DNA of 64,000 nt, from the NCBI RefSeq assembly GCF_000497755.1, contig NZ_AYOD01000005.1, positions 1-64,000 of the forward strand, read 5' to 3'. A program made the position numbers and the translations under genes. Position 1 is the stretch's first letter; each line of letters opens with the position of its first letter. The notes under the pieces are model-generated. The model worked only from the letters and a program-made list of their open reading frames with translations, was not told the DNA's origin and made no database searches. Source of the DNA: Aliihoeflea sp. 2WW (lineage in GTDB: Bacteria; Pseudomonadota; Alphaproteobacteria; Rhizobiales; Rhizobiaceae). Below are positions 24,308 through 33,510 of the stretch, one piece after another.

Positions 24308-25788
24308 TGAATGTGCTGATACGAGCGGACTCGTCGTCGCAAATGGGGCTTGGCCACCTTATGCGTTGTCGCAGTCTGGCTCGGGAGCTTTTGCGGAACG
24401 GCCATGAAGTGACATTCGTTTGCCGCGAGTTGCCCGGACATCAGACCGGCATTATCACGGCCGATGGGTTTGCTACGCGGGTCATCCCTTGGGAGGGGCG
24501 TGATCCAGCGCCCGAGGCGATGGATTTCTCGGACACCGTGGATGCCGTCGATGGTGGGTACTATGACTGCGTCGTTGTCGATCACTACTCGCTCGGGCGC
24601 TCTTGGGAAGAGCAGATGCAGGCCCACTGCAATCGTCTCGTAGTGATAGACGATCTCGCCAATCGCTCTCACTCGTGTGATTTTCTTTTAGATCAGAATG
24701 TCCAAGCCGCTGGGCGTTATGACAGCTATGCTCCCGGTGCTCTCCAGATGCTGGGTCCTCGTTACGCGCTTCTTGACCGATCATTCTTGCACCAGCACCC
24801 AAGAGTGCGGACAGGCATTAACCGGATCCTCGTCTTTTTCGGTGGCGGAGATACATTCGATCTAACGTCAAAAACGATTGAAAGCCTCTCCGCCACGGAG
24901 TTCGCTCATCTGAAACTGGATGTAGTTGTCGGACCGACGCATCCCCGTCTGCACTCAATTGAGTCCTTGGTTTCTAGTCGTGGCAACGCGTCCCTCTATC
25001 CTTTGCAGCCGTCCTTAGCTGGATTGATGAACGACGCTGATCTCTCAATTGGTGCTGGCGGCTCGACGAACTGGGAAAGACTTTACAGCGGCCTTCCTGC
25101 AATCGTCGTGAGCGTCGCCGATAATCAGATCGGCCCGAGCGAGGCTTTGGCGCAAGCAGGTCTGATCTCCTATATCGGTTCCCACGAGCGTATTTCTGAT
25201 GTCGCGCGAGTCGTGCGGGAATTCTTGTTGTCTCCCGACAAGCTTGCTGCAATGTCTGAGGCTGGGCCACTTAGCGTCGACGGTTACGGTGCTCTAAGGG
25301 CCGCTGAGGTGATCGCGCCAACCGGCAACGACTCTGTCAGTCTCCGCCCTGCCCGGCTCTCAGACGCCGTGGTCTACTTCGCGTGGGCTAACGAGACTGA
25401 GGCCCGGCAAAATTCATTATCGGTAGATGCTATAAGTTGGAACGATCACGAGGCTTGGTTCCGTAACCGCATATCTTCAAGAGATAGCAGATTATTCGTA
25501 CTGGAGACCTCAGCCGGCCTTCCAATCGGCCAAATTCGCTTTGACCGATTGGAGGATGAGATTTATCGCCTCAGTTACGCATTAGACCCCTTGGTTCGCG
25601 GTCGCGGCCTCGCGAAAATAATCATAGCGCGGGGCATGCAACTGATGGCGCTTAGTGGGGCCAGCAAATTGGTTGCGGAGGTGAAGGCGTTCAACACTCG
25701 TTCGGTACGCGTGTTCGAAGGCATGGGCTTTCGCAGCGAGCAAGACGGATCTGAAGTTCGCCGTTTCACGGTCGACCTGACAATTTAG
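24307..25788 (+). CDS. pseG: Fused PseG (UDP-sugar hydrolase) and PseH (N-acetyltransferase)
   Basis: This 493-residue protein joins two pathway enzymes. Residues of about 1-335 are PseG, a GT-B-like hydrolase removing UDP from the diacetamido sugar: IRADSSSQMGLGHLMRCRSLA with the His, the middle FFGGGDTFDLT, and IGAGGSTNWERLYSGLPAI. Residues of about 343-493 form a GNAT domain equivalent to PseH: VSLRPARLSDAVVYFAWAN, PLVRGRGLAKIIIARG as the acetyl-CoA loop, and NTRSVRVFEGMGF. PseH acts just before PseG, so the fusion couples consecutive steps. The start shares bases with the pseF stop (TAATG). Confidence 0.92.
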   Translation: MNVLIRADSSSQMGLGHLMRCRSLARELLRNGHEVTFVCRELPGHQTGIITADGFATRVIPWEGRDPAPEAMDFSDTVDAVDGGYYDCVVVDHYSLGRSWEEQMQAHCNRLVVIDDLANRSHSCDFLLDQNVQAAGRYDSYAPGALQMLGPRYALLDRSFLHQHPRVRTGINRILVFFGGGDTFDLTSKTIESLSATEFAHLKLDVVVGPTHPRLHSIESLVSSRGNASLYPLQPSLAGLMNDADLSIGAGGSTNWERLYSGLPAIVVSVADNQIGPSEALAQAGLISYIGSHERISDVARVVREFLLSPDKLAAMSEAGPLSVDGYGALRAAEVIAPTGNDSVSLRPARLSDAVVYFAWANETEARQNSLSVDAISWNDHEAWFRNRISSRDSRLFVLETSAGLPIGQIRFDRLEDEIYRLSYALDPLVRGRGLAKIIIARGMQLMALSGASKLVAEVKAFNTRSVRVFEGMGFRSEQDGSEVRRFTVDLTI

Positions 25789-25804
25789 TTTAAAGGAACC
25801 AGCC

Positions 25805-26860
25805 ATGATCAAGATTGGCAATCATTCGGTAGGACGTGACCATCCGCCGTTCATCATTGCGGAGATGTCTGGCAATCACAACCAGTCGCTAGAGCGCGCT
25901 TTGAAGATCGTCGACGCTGCTGCGGATACCGGCGCCCACGCCGTTAAATTGCAGACCTACACCGCCGACACCATGACCATCGATCTCGAGGACGGGGATT
26001 TCTTTATCTCCGACCCTCAGAGTTTATGGAAAGGCAAGTCGCTATATAAACTCTATGAAGAGGCACACACCCCATGGGATTGGCAGCGCGCGATTTTTGA
26101 GCGAGCGGCTGAACGTGGCATAGTATGCCTGAGCACCCCCTTTGATGCCAGCGCCGTCGACTTCCTAGAGGAGTTAGATGCGCCTTGCTATAAAATTGCT
26201 TCCTTTGAAAATACTGACGTCGAACTTATTCGACGGGTGGCTGCTACCGGCAAGCCGATGATCATTTCCACTGGAATGGCAACGGTTGCAGAACTGGATG
26301 AATCAGTGCGGGCTGCTCGCGAAGGGGGGTGTGACGATATTATCCTTCTTCAATGCACCAGCACGTATCCTGCGACGCCTGCAAACTCCAACATTCTTAC
26401 GATCCCTCATTTGCGTCAGTTGTTCGGAACAGAGGTTGGCCTGTCGGATCATACGATGGGGGTCGGCGTTTCAGTTGCCAGTGTCGCGCTCGGTGCCACG
26501 CTTATTGAGAAGCATTTCACTTTGGCGCGCGCAGATGGAGGTGTGGACAGCACATTCTCCATGGAGCCGGCGGAAATGGAGCAGTTGGTCATCGAAACGA
26601 AGCGAGCTTGGGAATCCCTAGGCTCTGTAACTTATGGCCCGCTTTCGGCTGAGAAAAAATCATTGCAGTTCAGACGCTCACTCTATGTCGTTCAAGACGT
26701 CCCTCCAGGAGGGATGTTGGACGAGCAGAATTTGCGGGCTATTCGTCCTGGCCGCGGATTACCAACAAAATATCTGTCCACTCTTCTCGGTCAGAAGCTA
26801 CCAGCCGGTGCAGCGCGTGGAACGCCGTTCACTTGGGATCTGCTGAAAAGCGAACAGTAA
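25805..26860 (+). CDS. pseI: Pseudaminic acid synthase, PseI
   Basis: PseI condenses the hexose product of PseG with phosphoenolpyruvate to give pseudaminic acid. It is a NeuB-family protein of 351 residues. The TIM barrel carries FIIAEMSGNHNQSLERAL, CLSTPFDASAVDFLEEL, MIISTGMATVAELDE and GLSDHTMGVG. The C-terminal SAF/antifreeze domain begins near residue 290 (RSLYVVQDVPPGGMLDEQNL) and ends RAGRGLPTKY-like. The SGNHNQ wording is closer to PseI than to NeuB sialate synthases. The start follows AAAGGAACCAGCC. The gap to the next gene is nil. Confidence 0.93.
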   Translation: MIKIGNHSVGRDHPPFIIAEMSGNHNQSLERALKIVDAAADTGAHAVKLQTYTADTMTIDLEDGDFFISDPQSLWKGKSLYKLYEEAHTPWDWQRAIFERAAERGIVCLSTPFDASAVDFLEELDAPCYKIASFENTDVELIRRVAATGKPMIISTGMATVAELDESVRAAREGGCDDIILLQCTSTYPATPANSNILTIPHLRQLFGTEVGLSDHTMGVGVSVASVALGATLIEKHFTLARADGGVDSTFSMEPAEMEQLVIETKRAWESLGSVTYGPLSAEKKSLQFRRSLYVVQDVPPGGMLDEQNLRAIRPGRGLPTKYLSTLLGQKLPAGAARGTPFTWDLLKSEQ

Positions 26861-29818
26861 ATGACACATTCCTCGTTTACGAACGGGTGCAAACGGGCCG
26901 TATGGATCGCCGAGAAGAATGTCAGTTTTAGAAGTATTGTTACTTCTAAAGCCCCTCAAGGACTGCTTGCCCTTGAGAGGACAACAGACAGATCTACCCA
27001 ATCAAGCATTTTTAACCGTGTTATTCTCGATTATACATCTAGAATAACGATCTACGCGACCGAACGCTCCGATATTTGTTTTTTCGGAAAAACCGTAAAC
27101 AACCGTAAAGAATTTGCGTTTTTGAAGGCAATTCTTTCGGAGAACGGCGTTGACTTTTCGGACGTCAACTTCATTGACAGTTTTCAGCATGCGCGCGTGC
27201 ACGCAAAGTCGCATTTCGGCTTAATCTCGCGCATCCGGGCAGAGGCTGCTTCCTTCGCGGAACAATGCGATTTTCAGGTCGCCCAATGCTGGCAGTTGAT
27301 CCAGTACGCATCTTCATACGCTTCCTTTTGCGCATCCTATAGTGATCGACCGGACAGTTGTCCAAAGATCGGTGTCGTCGCCAACGATCATTCACCAGCG
27401 CAAGTTGCATACAAAGCCGTTATGGACGAGCTAAAGGTCCCTGTCGTTTACCTACAGCACGCGGAAATCTCCCCCGCATTCCCGCCGTTGGACTTTCACG
27501 TTAGCGTGCTTCGAAACGCGAAGTCTTTGGAGACTTATCAAGCGATTGGGCCCGTCAAAGGCTCAACAGCCGTCTTGTCTCGAACGCTGTCGAACTCGCG
27601 TTTTCCTGAAGTTGTAGCTGCACAAACGTTTACCAACGATCGGCCCGTGGTGGGTATTTACCCGACATCTCAATTCGATGCTGCTCGAGTTGAAGGTATC
27701 GCCAAGAAAATTAGTCAAAACCCTTTCGTTGAAAAAGTTGTTATCAAACTGCACCCTAATAGTGGAACGAAGCTCATAAGTCCTAAAGATGCTCGCTATG
27801 AGGTGACAACAGACATTCCTGAACAGCCCCACGTAGCTGTTGTCGGAAACTCGTCCGTCGCAGCCGAATTGCTCGGCATGGGTGTTCCTGTCTTCCAGCT
27901 TTTCGCATTGGATGACATTGAGAACGACTACTATGGGTTTGTAGCAGGGGGGCTTACGAAGTCAGTCACGATTGAGGAATGTGAACGCTCAAGGTTCTGG
28001 TGCGCTGAATTCTACAATGATGACTGGTTGCGGCGGTCAGCGCGTTTCGATCCTTCAGCAGCCGCGGGGCAAGAGGACGCACGACGCGACTTGGCAATGC
28101 TGATTGCACGCGAGCTAGTTCTGGACCCTGTCGCGCCGATCGACGAAGGGGTCAAAGGCGTCCGCCAGGCGGTGACCTTCCGAAACAGGATCAATCGCAG
28201 TTTGGCGGCAGGCATCCAACGTCTATTGGACATTCTCGCAAAACATTTTCCCCGCGAGTTTAACCGCTTGGCCGTAATAGTTTCATCATCCGTTCCTTTA
28301 TCGGCGCGGTCGTTTAACCTCCAAGTCGGAGACATTAGCAGACCGCCCAGTCGAGATGTCGCGTGGCTGATGAACGGGTCTAAAAATCCTTACAATCTCG
28401 CGGATGCAATATTGAACACGTCGGATGCGTCAGTAAAACTTGCGCTGATCTCATGGTTCAATTCGAATTGGGCTTCGCGTAGCCCTCTGTCTTTCGATCT
28501 CATTCGGGGCGCTGTTGATCGTCAGTCCGACAACACCGATCCTTGGCTGCAAATGATTACGCACGAGATTGCAGCCATCCCAATCTCCCCAGAAGACGCA
28601 CAGCTATTGATCGCCAAATTGAGCTCCGTTCATGACCTCAAACTAAGGAGGACATATGAACAAACAGCGATGCGTGTCCTGCTGAAGAACAAGCATATCT
28701 CCGCGGCTTTGGCGCTCATCGAACGGTCGCCAGTGCATCAGGTCAGCACTTTGAGCGGCAACATGAAGGTGGAGATCGCGAAACATTTGCTTCCTGCAAA
28801 TGCACCATTTGACGACCGGCAAAAAGACCAATTTGTGGCGGGCCTGAGCCACTTCGATCGATTGAAGATCTCTGCGAGCGGTGGTCCCGCGATGGTTTCT
28901 TCGTCAGACCATAAATCGCTCGAGGTGATGTTCGCTGCGCTGGCCAGACCGTCTCTGTCGGCGAAATTTCGAGAGCTGGTCCTTCCGGCTTATGATGCGA
29001 TGCGCGAGCGCATGATCTACATGGACGCGCGCACCAATCTCCAGGTTCGGAACGATCTTATCGAGGCGATCGCCACCGCCATCACCGGACGCAAGCCCTT
29101 CTCACTACTCCGACTGGGCGACGGAGAAGCTTACTTGTTTGACGACGAAGGCTTGCCCTTTACCGAGGCTGATCGTCGAATGCGAGAGAGGCATTGGTGG
29201 AATTGTGAGCTGGACGCGGAGACGAGAACGGATATTTGTGTACGGGGCAAATATGCTTTACGGCAGGCTGACGTCGTCGGTGTTCCCAGTATCCATCGAT
29301 TTGTTCGAGACTATTCAGAAAGCTCGTCGGATCTTCTCGGCAGTACGGCGAATAGGGGCATTGTCTCGTCGTTGGTAGGCTTTCAGAATTTGGGGCTTAA
29401 CCATTCCCTAGTAACCGAAGATCGAATTCATCACTTGGTTTTTACCCCAGAATTGTTGGCGCCATATTTGAGCACTGCTGATCGGACGATTGTTATCTCT
29501 AGCATAAAAAGGAGCGTGGTTGAGGAAGCTATTGGACGTGCATGCAACAGGCTCGATGTGATTGAAATTCCGACACATGCGAAAACCGTATCCAATCCGG
29601 TATTTACCGAAGCGATAGAGGCTCTTCCGGTCGTGATCTCAAGGATCGCTGAGCAGTTGCGTTCTGTTGGAGTGGGCCCTGGCGACCTAGTGTTGGTTAG
29701 CGCTGGCGTTGCGGGCAAAGGCTTGATCGGGCTAGCCAAAGACAACGGGGCAGTTGCGCTCGATCTCGGTGGCCAAGTTGAAGCGTTAGTGGGAGTTCCA
29801 AATGGAGCGCTCTTTTAG
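26861..29818 (+). CDS. Large bimodular glycosyltransferase-like protein (GT-B-like plus GT-D domain)
   Basis: This is a 985-residue cytoplasmic protein starting one base after pseI. Residues of about 130-400 look like a GT-B capsule transferase: PKIGVVANDHSPAQVAYKAV, VVYLQHAEISPAFPP, VVIKLHPNSGT near residue 300 and VVGNSSVAAELLGMGVPVF. A helical middle follows. Residues of about 725-985 match GT-D (DUF1792-like) enzymes, with the nucleotide-sugar motif SLLRLGDGEAYLFDDEG near residue 747 and a closing LVLVSAGVAGKGLIGLAKDNG. Its place in the Pse operon suggests that one module transfers pseudaminic acid. Linkage and acceptor are unknown, and domain limits are estimates. Confidence 0.75.
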   Translation: MTHSSFTNGCKRAVWIAEKNVSFRSIVTSKAPQGLLALERTTDRSTQSSIFNRVILDYTSRITIYATERSDICFFGKTVNNRKEFAFLKAILSENGVDFSDVNFIDSFQHARVHAKSHFGLISRIRAEAASFAEQCDFQVAQCWQLIQYASSYASFCASYSDRPDSCPKIGVVANDHSPAQVAYKAVMDELKVPVVYLQHAEISPAFPPLDFHVSVLRNAKSLETYQAIGPVKGSTAVLSRTLSNSRFPEVVAAQTFTNDRPVVGIYPTSQFDAARVEGIAKKISQNPFVEKVVIKLHPNSGTKLISPKDARYEVTTDIPEQPHVAVVGNSSVAAELLGMGVPVFQLFALDDIENDYYGFVAGGLTKSVTIEECERSRFWCAEFYNDDWLRRSARFDPSAAAGQEDARRDLAMLIARELVLDPVAPIDEGVKGVRQAVTFRNRINRSLAAGIQRLLDILAKHFPREFNRLAVIVSSSVPLSARSFNLQVGDISRPPSRDVAWLMNGSKNPYNLADAILNTSDASVKLALISWFNSNWASRSPLSFDLIRGAVDRQSDNTDPWLQMITHEIAAIPISPEDAQLLIAKLSSVHDLKLRRTYEQTAMRVLLKNKHISAALALIERSPVHQVSTLSGNMKVEIAKHLLPANAPFDDRQKDQFVAGLSHFDRLKISASGGPAMVSSSDHKSLEVMFAALARPSLSAKFRELVLPAYDAMRERMIYMDARTNLQVRNDLIEAIATAITGRKPFSLLRLGDGEAYLFDDEGLPFTEADRRMRERHWWNCELDAETRTDICVRGKYALRQADVVGVPSIHRFVRDYSESSSDLLGSTANRGIVSSLVGFQNLGLNHSLVTEDRIHHLVFTPELLAPYLSTADRTIVISSIKRSVVEEAIGRACNRLDVIEIPTHAKTVSNPVFTEAIEALPVVISRIAEQLRSVGVGPGDLVLVSAGVAGKGLIGLAKDNGAVALDLGGQVEALVGVPNGALF

Positions 29819-29819
29819 C

Positions 29820-31376
29820 TTAAGGCAGCAATTCCGCAGGCACGGGAAAAGCACGATTTTTGGGAGCGTGGGGCAGATATAGGTTGCTTGCTGACTCATG
29901 CCACGCACAATAGGATCGCCTATATTCGTTCCGCAGCGGCGAGAAACTACCCGTGTTGTCGTCGATTGAGAATGGTCCTCCGCCGGTGAGCGAGGTTTCC
30001 GAAAGCGCGACGAAATTTAAGGTAAGCGGCATATCAATAAGGGATTCACTCCCGAATGTACGTTCGAGACGAAACTGATGCTCCCCATCTGCACCCGCTC
30101 TAACTTCGTCGTAATACCCTATAGCTTGAACAACTTTCTCCCGTCGATAAAGCAACGACGATATGTCTCTCCTAGTATAATGCCCATTTCGATTGTGCAT
30201 TCCATGGACCGCTGAGCAGCGGACATGATGCGAAAACGCCCCAATTTTATCGCAACTTTTCGCAAGGCTCGCCGTTAGCTTCTCAAGCTTCTGAGGGTGT
30301 GCCCAGTCATCGGAATCCTGGCACGTCACGAATTCGCCCTTCGCATGCAATAGAGCTACGTTCCTAGCGGCATAGGTTCCAACATTCTTCGGTAGGGAGA
30401 CGATTTTAGCCCTCTCATCCGATCCGATCGCGCGCTGCGCTGTTGCCACGGTCAGATCTTCACTGTCGTCATCGATGATGATTAGCTCTAGATTTCGGTG
30501 GGTTTGTCTGAGGATCGATTCAATTGCATAAGCAATCGTGGCGGAGCTGTTCCGAGCGGTCATGATGACACTCACAGAATTCAGGAGCGCTCCAGTGGCA
30601 GGTCCAACCTCACCGCGGATGTTATTCGCGGCGAAGGGACTGCCAACGTCGATCAGCGCAACTGATGAAAGCCCTTGGGCAAGCAGTGCTAGGTTTATAG
30701 CTGCGACCTGACCGCCGTAGTTGCCATGCTTAAATTGCAGTTGGCTTGCCAACAGCTGTAAATCGACGGCCGATCCTGCCACCCGGACGTCACGCTCACG
30801 TAGGTCATTTTGCAACTGCGTTGCCTTCTCGATTTCCCCGCGCTCAAGACAATCGTGCGCCAGCATCACCTTCTGGACGAGAGTCAAAGCCCTGTAATCT
30901 GGGTGCTCGATCAGAGAATTAGAAAACTCCGATACCCGCTCTGGGGAGCACCTCCTTACGTATCGGAACAGGTATGCCAGTTGATCAATGTCGTCGTGCG
31001 ATCCTGCAATTTCTTCGACAGATTGCTCGCCAGTTCGCTTAGAATCTAAGTTTGCTAAAGCTTCAAGATTGATCCTGCGCAACTTTTTCGTACAGCAACC
31101 CAATTCGATTGATCGGGCATGGATCCGCAAAACGCCTTCGAAATCTCGAGCTTGCAGATAATTAAACGCACGCCTCTCAAGGGTGACGGAAGTGTCAGGC
31201 AGGGCTTCCAGCAGTGCGATTGATTTTCGGAAGTTTCGGTTGCGGGCTTCAATGTCCGCTTCGCGAATGGCTCTGGTAGCGGGGCCGGCAAGTATTTGGT
31301 TCAGAGCTGTCGAGGCTCGCAGGCGCCGTCCGAATCTGCGCAGTTCCCACAGCCATTTTCGAAGCACTTCAGTCAC
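29820..31376 (-). CDS. Family 2 glycosyltransferase with N-terminal helical region
   Basis: This is a 518-residue protein. The first 260 residues are helical and TPR-like (ATRAIREADIEARNRNFRKS and later repeats). The C-terminal half is a GT-A catalytic domain: VSVIMTARNSSATIAYAIES, LELIIIDDDSEDLT, VGTYAARNVALLHAKGEF and the metal-binding CQDSDDWAHP. It probably adds one sugar to the polysaccharide at the cytoplasmic face of the membrane. It is on the strand opposite to the pse genes, converges with the bimodular GT gene, and overlaps the epimerase gene upstream by four bases. Donor and acceptor are unknown. Confidence 0.83.
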   Translation of the reverse strand: MTEVLRKWLWELRRFGRRLRASTALNQILAGPATRAIREADIEARNRNFRKSIALLEALPDTSVTLERRAFNYLQARDFEGVLRIHARSIELGCCTKKLRRINLEALANLDSKRTGEQSVEEIAGSHDDIDQLAYLFRYVRRCSPERVSEFSNSLIEHPDYRALTLVQKVMLAHDCLERGEIEKATQLQNDLRERDVRVAGSAVDLQLLASQLQFKHGNYGGQVAAINLALLAQGLSSVALIDVGSPFAANNIRGEVGPATGALLNSVSVIMTARNSSATIAYAIESILRQTHRNLELIIIDDDSEDLTVATAQRAIGSDERAKIVSLPKNVGTYAARNVALLHAKGEFVTCQDSDDWAHPQKLEKLTASLAKSCDKIGAFSHHVRCSAVHGMHNRNGHYTRRDISSLLYRREKVVQAIGYYDEVRAGADGEHQFRLERTFGSESLIDMPLTLNFVALSETSLTGGGPFSIDDNTGSFSPLRNEYRRSYCAWHESASNLYLPHAPKNRAFPVPAELLP

Positions 31377-32485
31377 GGCTTAAGTCCCGCAGACCGCCAC
31401 CACGTGCTGAGTACATGTGCGCAGCGGAGTGCAGTAAAGCCGTCCCAAAGAGGAATATTTTGGGATGGCCAACCACGGATGGCGGCAGCTCGCGAATGCT
31501 CCACGACATCGTCAAAGCTGACTAGCACATTTGTGCCCAGAATGGTCGTGACCGGTCGTTCGGTCGTTTCCCGGAGCGTCAGGCAAGGCGTGCCGACATA
31601 ACTCGTCTCTTCTTGAATCCCCCCAGAGTCGGTCACTACAAATTCCGCCTCCCGCAACAGGTTGACAAACTCTGGATAGGCTAAAGGCTCCGACAAAATA
31701 ACCCGTTCACTAGCATGTAGTCTCTCAACTTGAGCAGCCGTCATCCGGGCTCGAGTTCTAGGATGAACTGGGAAAATTAGCGGACGGGACGCCGAAAGTT
31801 CAATGATAAGTTCCACGATCTTGTCCAGGCTTTGGGGATCGTCGACGTTGCTGGGTCGGTGGAACGTCGCAATCGCAAATCCTTTCGGTGACACTCCAAA
31901 TCTCTTCAATTGCGCGTCGGCTCTTTCTTTCGAGAGCACGGAAACGAGAGCGTCGATCATTATGTTACCTACAAAATGGACCTTCTCTCGTGGTTGACCT
32001 TCGCCGAAGATGAGGTTCTCAGCAGCCGCCTCGGATGGCGCAAGAAGGATGTCAGAAATCGAATCTATCAACACCCTGTTCAGCTCTTCGGGCATTCGGC
32101 GATCTGTACTGCGCAGACCCGCTTCAAGGTGCGCGACGGGTCGCAGCGCACGCTTCGCCGCCAGTGCCGCTCCTAGCGAGACGTCAACATCTCCGGGCAC
32201 AACGACGAGGTCCGGCGCGTCTCGCTGCAATTCCGAAGTGTACGAGCTGACTATCGAACCGAGACGGAGGCCAAAGTCACCATCAGTCAGTTGCAGTTTC
32301 GTGATGCCGTCTACGCCAAATTCCTCGAAGATGCCCGCGCCCATATGGGCACTAGCATGCTGCTCAAGAAAAACTACCTTAGGGAGACACCATTTTTGCG
32401 TTTTGAGCACCTTGTATAATGGCGCGATTTTCATAACATTTGGACGGGTACCCGCGATAAGATGAACCTTGCACACGTGCTGCAT
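31373..32485 (-). CDS. wecB: UDP-N-acetylglucosamine 2-epimerase (non-hydrolysing)
   Basis: The enzyme interconverts UDP-GlcNAc and UDP-ManNAc. It is a GT-B-fold protein of 370 residues with IAGTRPNVMKIAPL at the start, VPGDVDVSLGAALAAKR, VAHLEAGLRSTDRRMPEELNR (the catalytic Glu/Asp region), IATFHRPSNVDDP and the UDP-binding DSGGIQEETSYVGTPCLTLR. ATG 32485 is chosen over a TTG two codons upstream. Co-transcribed with the GT2 gene (ATGA overlap), it would supply UDP-ManNAc or a derived sugar to the same polysaccharide. Confidence 0.92.
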   Translation of the reverse strand: MQHVCKVHLIAGTRPNVMKIAPLYKVLKTQKWCLPKVVFLEQHASAHMGAGIFEEFGVDGITKLQLTDGDFGLRLGSIVSSYTSELQRDAPDLVVVPGDVDVSLGAALAAKRALRPVAHLEAGLRSTDRRMPEELNRVLIDSISDILLAPSEAAAENLIFGEGQPREKVHFVGNIMIDALVSVLSKERADAQLKRFGVSPKGFAIATFHRPSNVDDPQSLDKIVELIIELSASRPLIFPVHPRTRARMTAAQVERLHASERVILSEPLAYPEFVNLLREAEFVVTDSGGIQEETSYVGTPCLTLRETTERPVTTILGTNVLVSFDDVVEHSRAAAIRGWPSQNIPLWDGFTALRCAHVLSTWWRSAGLKP

Positions 32486-32631
32486 CGACAATTTTCCTAG
32501 TCACCTTATGCTCTGCGGTACGTAGCCCCCTGTACGGGCGCTAGCAAGCCTCGCTCACCTGGCTGGAAAAAGCTGCGGACCAGTTTTCAACGCGCTCGAA
32601 GTTCACTTGTGGTATCAAAGCGCCATCGCTT

Positions 32632-33507
32632 TTGAGTGGAGTACCCGACCCGGCAGTGATTGCGTCAAGGGCGCTAGCGGGCTATGCGCACCCTAACCCT
32701 GAAACGCGCGAGCTGATAAAGTTGACAGTCTGGAACACCATTCGCCCCCACCTATCTTGGTTGGTGCGTTTTTTTCATATCAGCTTCATTGAGGCGCGCT
32801 CAGAGCGTCAGTCCAGCTATCTGGGAATTTTATGGGCGCCCTTGTCCACCCTGATTTTCACGCTGATGCTTGCTTTGGTGTTTCGGCAACCACACCTGAT
32901 CACGGCAAGCGAATTCTATCTTTACGTGTTGTCTGGGTATGCGTTGTGGAGCTTTATAGCGGCCACCATCACTTCCAGCACGATGGTCATCCAGAAGCGG
33001 TATGATTTTGCCATCCACAACGGGCTGACGTTGGGGCGGCTATATCTCAAGCTTCTCATCGATCGGCTATTCTCTATGGGCATGGACCTTATTTTGGTCG
33101 TCATTGCCCTCATAATTTTAGCACCTGGAAGCATTGGAGTTCATCTTCTGCTTCTGCCGCCGCTGCTGCTCATTTTAGCGCTGGTGTCGCTCGCAGTTGC
33201 CTATCTGACCAACATAGCTGTTATCTTTTTTCCGGATTTGGACACGATACTTTCTGTGGGTGTAAGGCTCATGTTCTTTGTGTCGCCGGTGTTTTGGGGC
33301 GCCGAAGGCGATGCCACCGGCATTCGCGCTATGCTTATCGACTATAATCCTGCAGCCTATTTTTTATCGTCGTTCAGGCAGGCTTTTGGGGTCCTACCGA
33401 TCGAAATCAAAGACTGGATTGTCATGATTGGCATATCGGCAACACTCTGCGCCGTTGCCGCAATTGCATATCGCCGCTCAAATTCATTTGTCAGGAATCT
33501 GAAATAG
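32632..33507 (+). CDS. ABC-2 type polysaccharide exporter permease (KpsM/Wzm family)
   Basis: This 291-residue inner-membrane protein is the permease half of a capsule or O-antigen exporter. After a polar N terminus, the ABC-2 signature region SSYLGILWAPLSTLIFTL leads into about six membrane helices. MFFVSPVFWGAEG and YNPAAYFLSSFRQAF are typical of Wzm/KpsM/TagG proteins. The start appears to be a TTG at 32632. Upstream alternatives are poor and the true start is uncertain. It is followed after three bases by its ATPase. It would move the lipid-linked, Pse-containing chain across the inner membrane. Confidence 0.88.
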   Translation: MSGVPDPAVIASRALAGYAHPNPETRELIKLTVWNTIRPHLSWLVRFFHISFIEARSERQSSYLGILWAPLSTLIFTLMLALVFRQPHLITASEFYLYVLSGYALWSFIAATITSSTMVIQKRYDFAIHNGLTLGRLYLKLLIDRLFSMGMDLILVVIALIILAPGSIGVHLLLLPPLLLILALVSLAVAYLTNIAVIFFPDLDTILSVGVRLMFFVSPVFWGAEGDATGIRAMLIDYNPAAYFLSSFRQAFGVLPIEIKDWIVMIGISATLCAVAAIAYRRSNSFVRNLK

Positions 33508-33510
33508 CGC

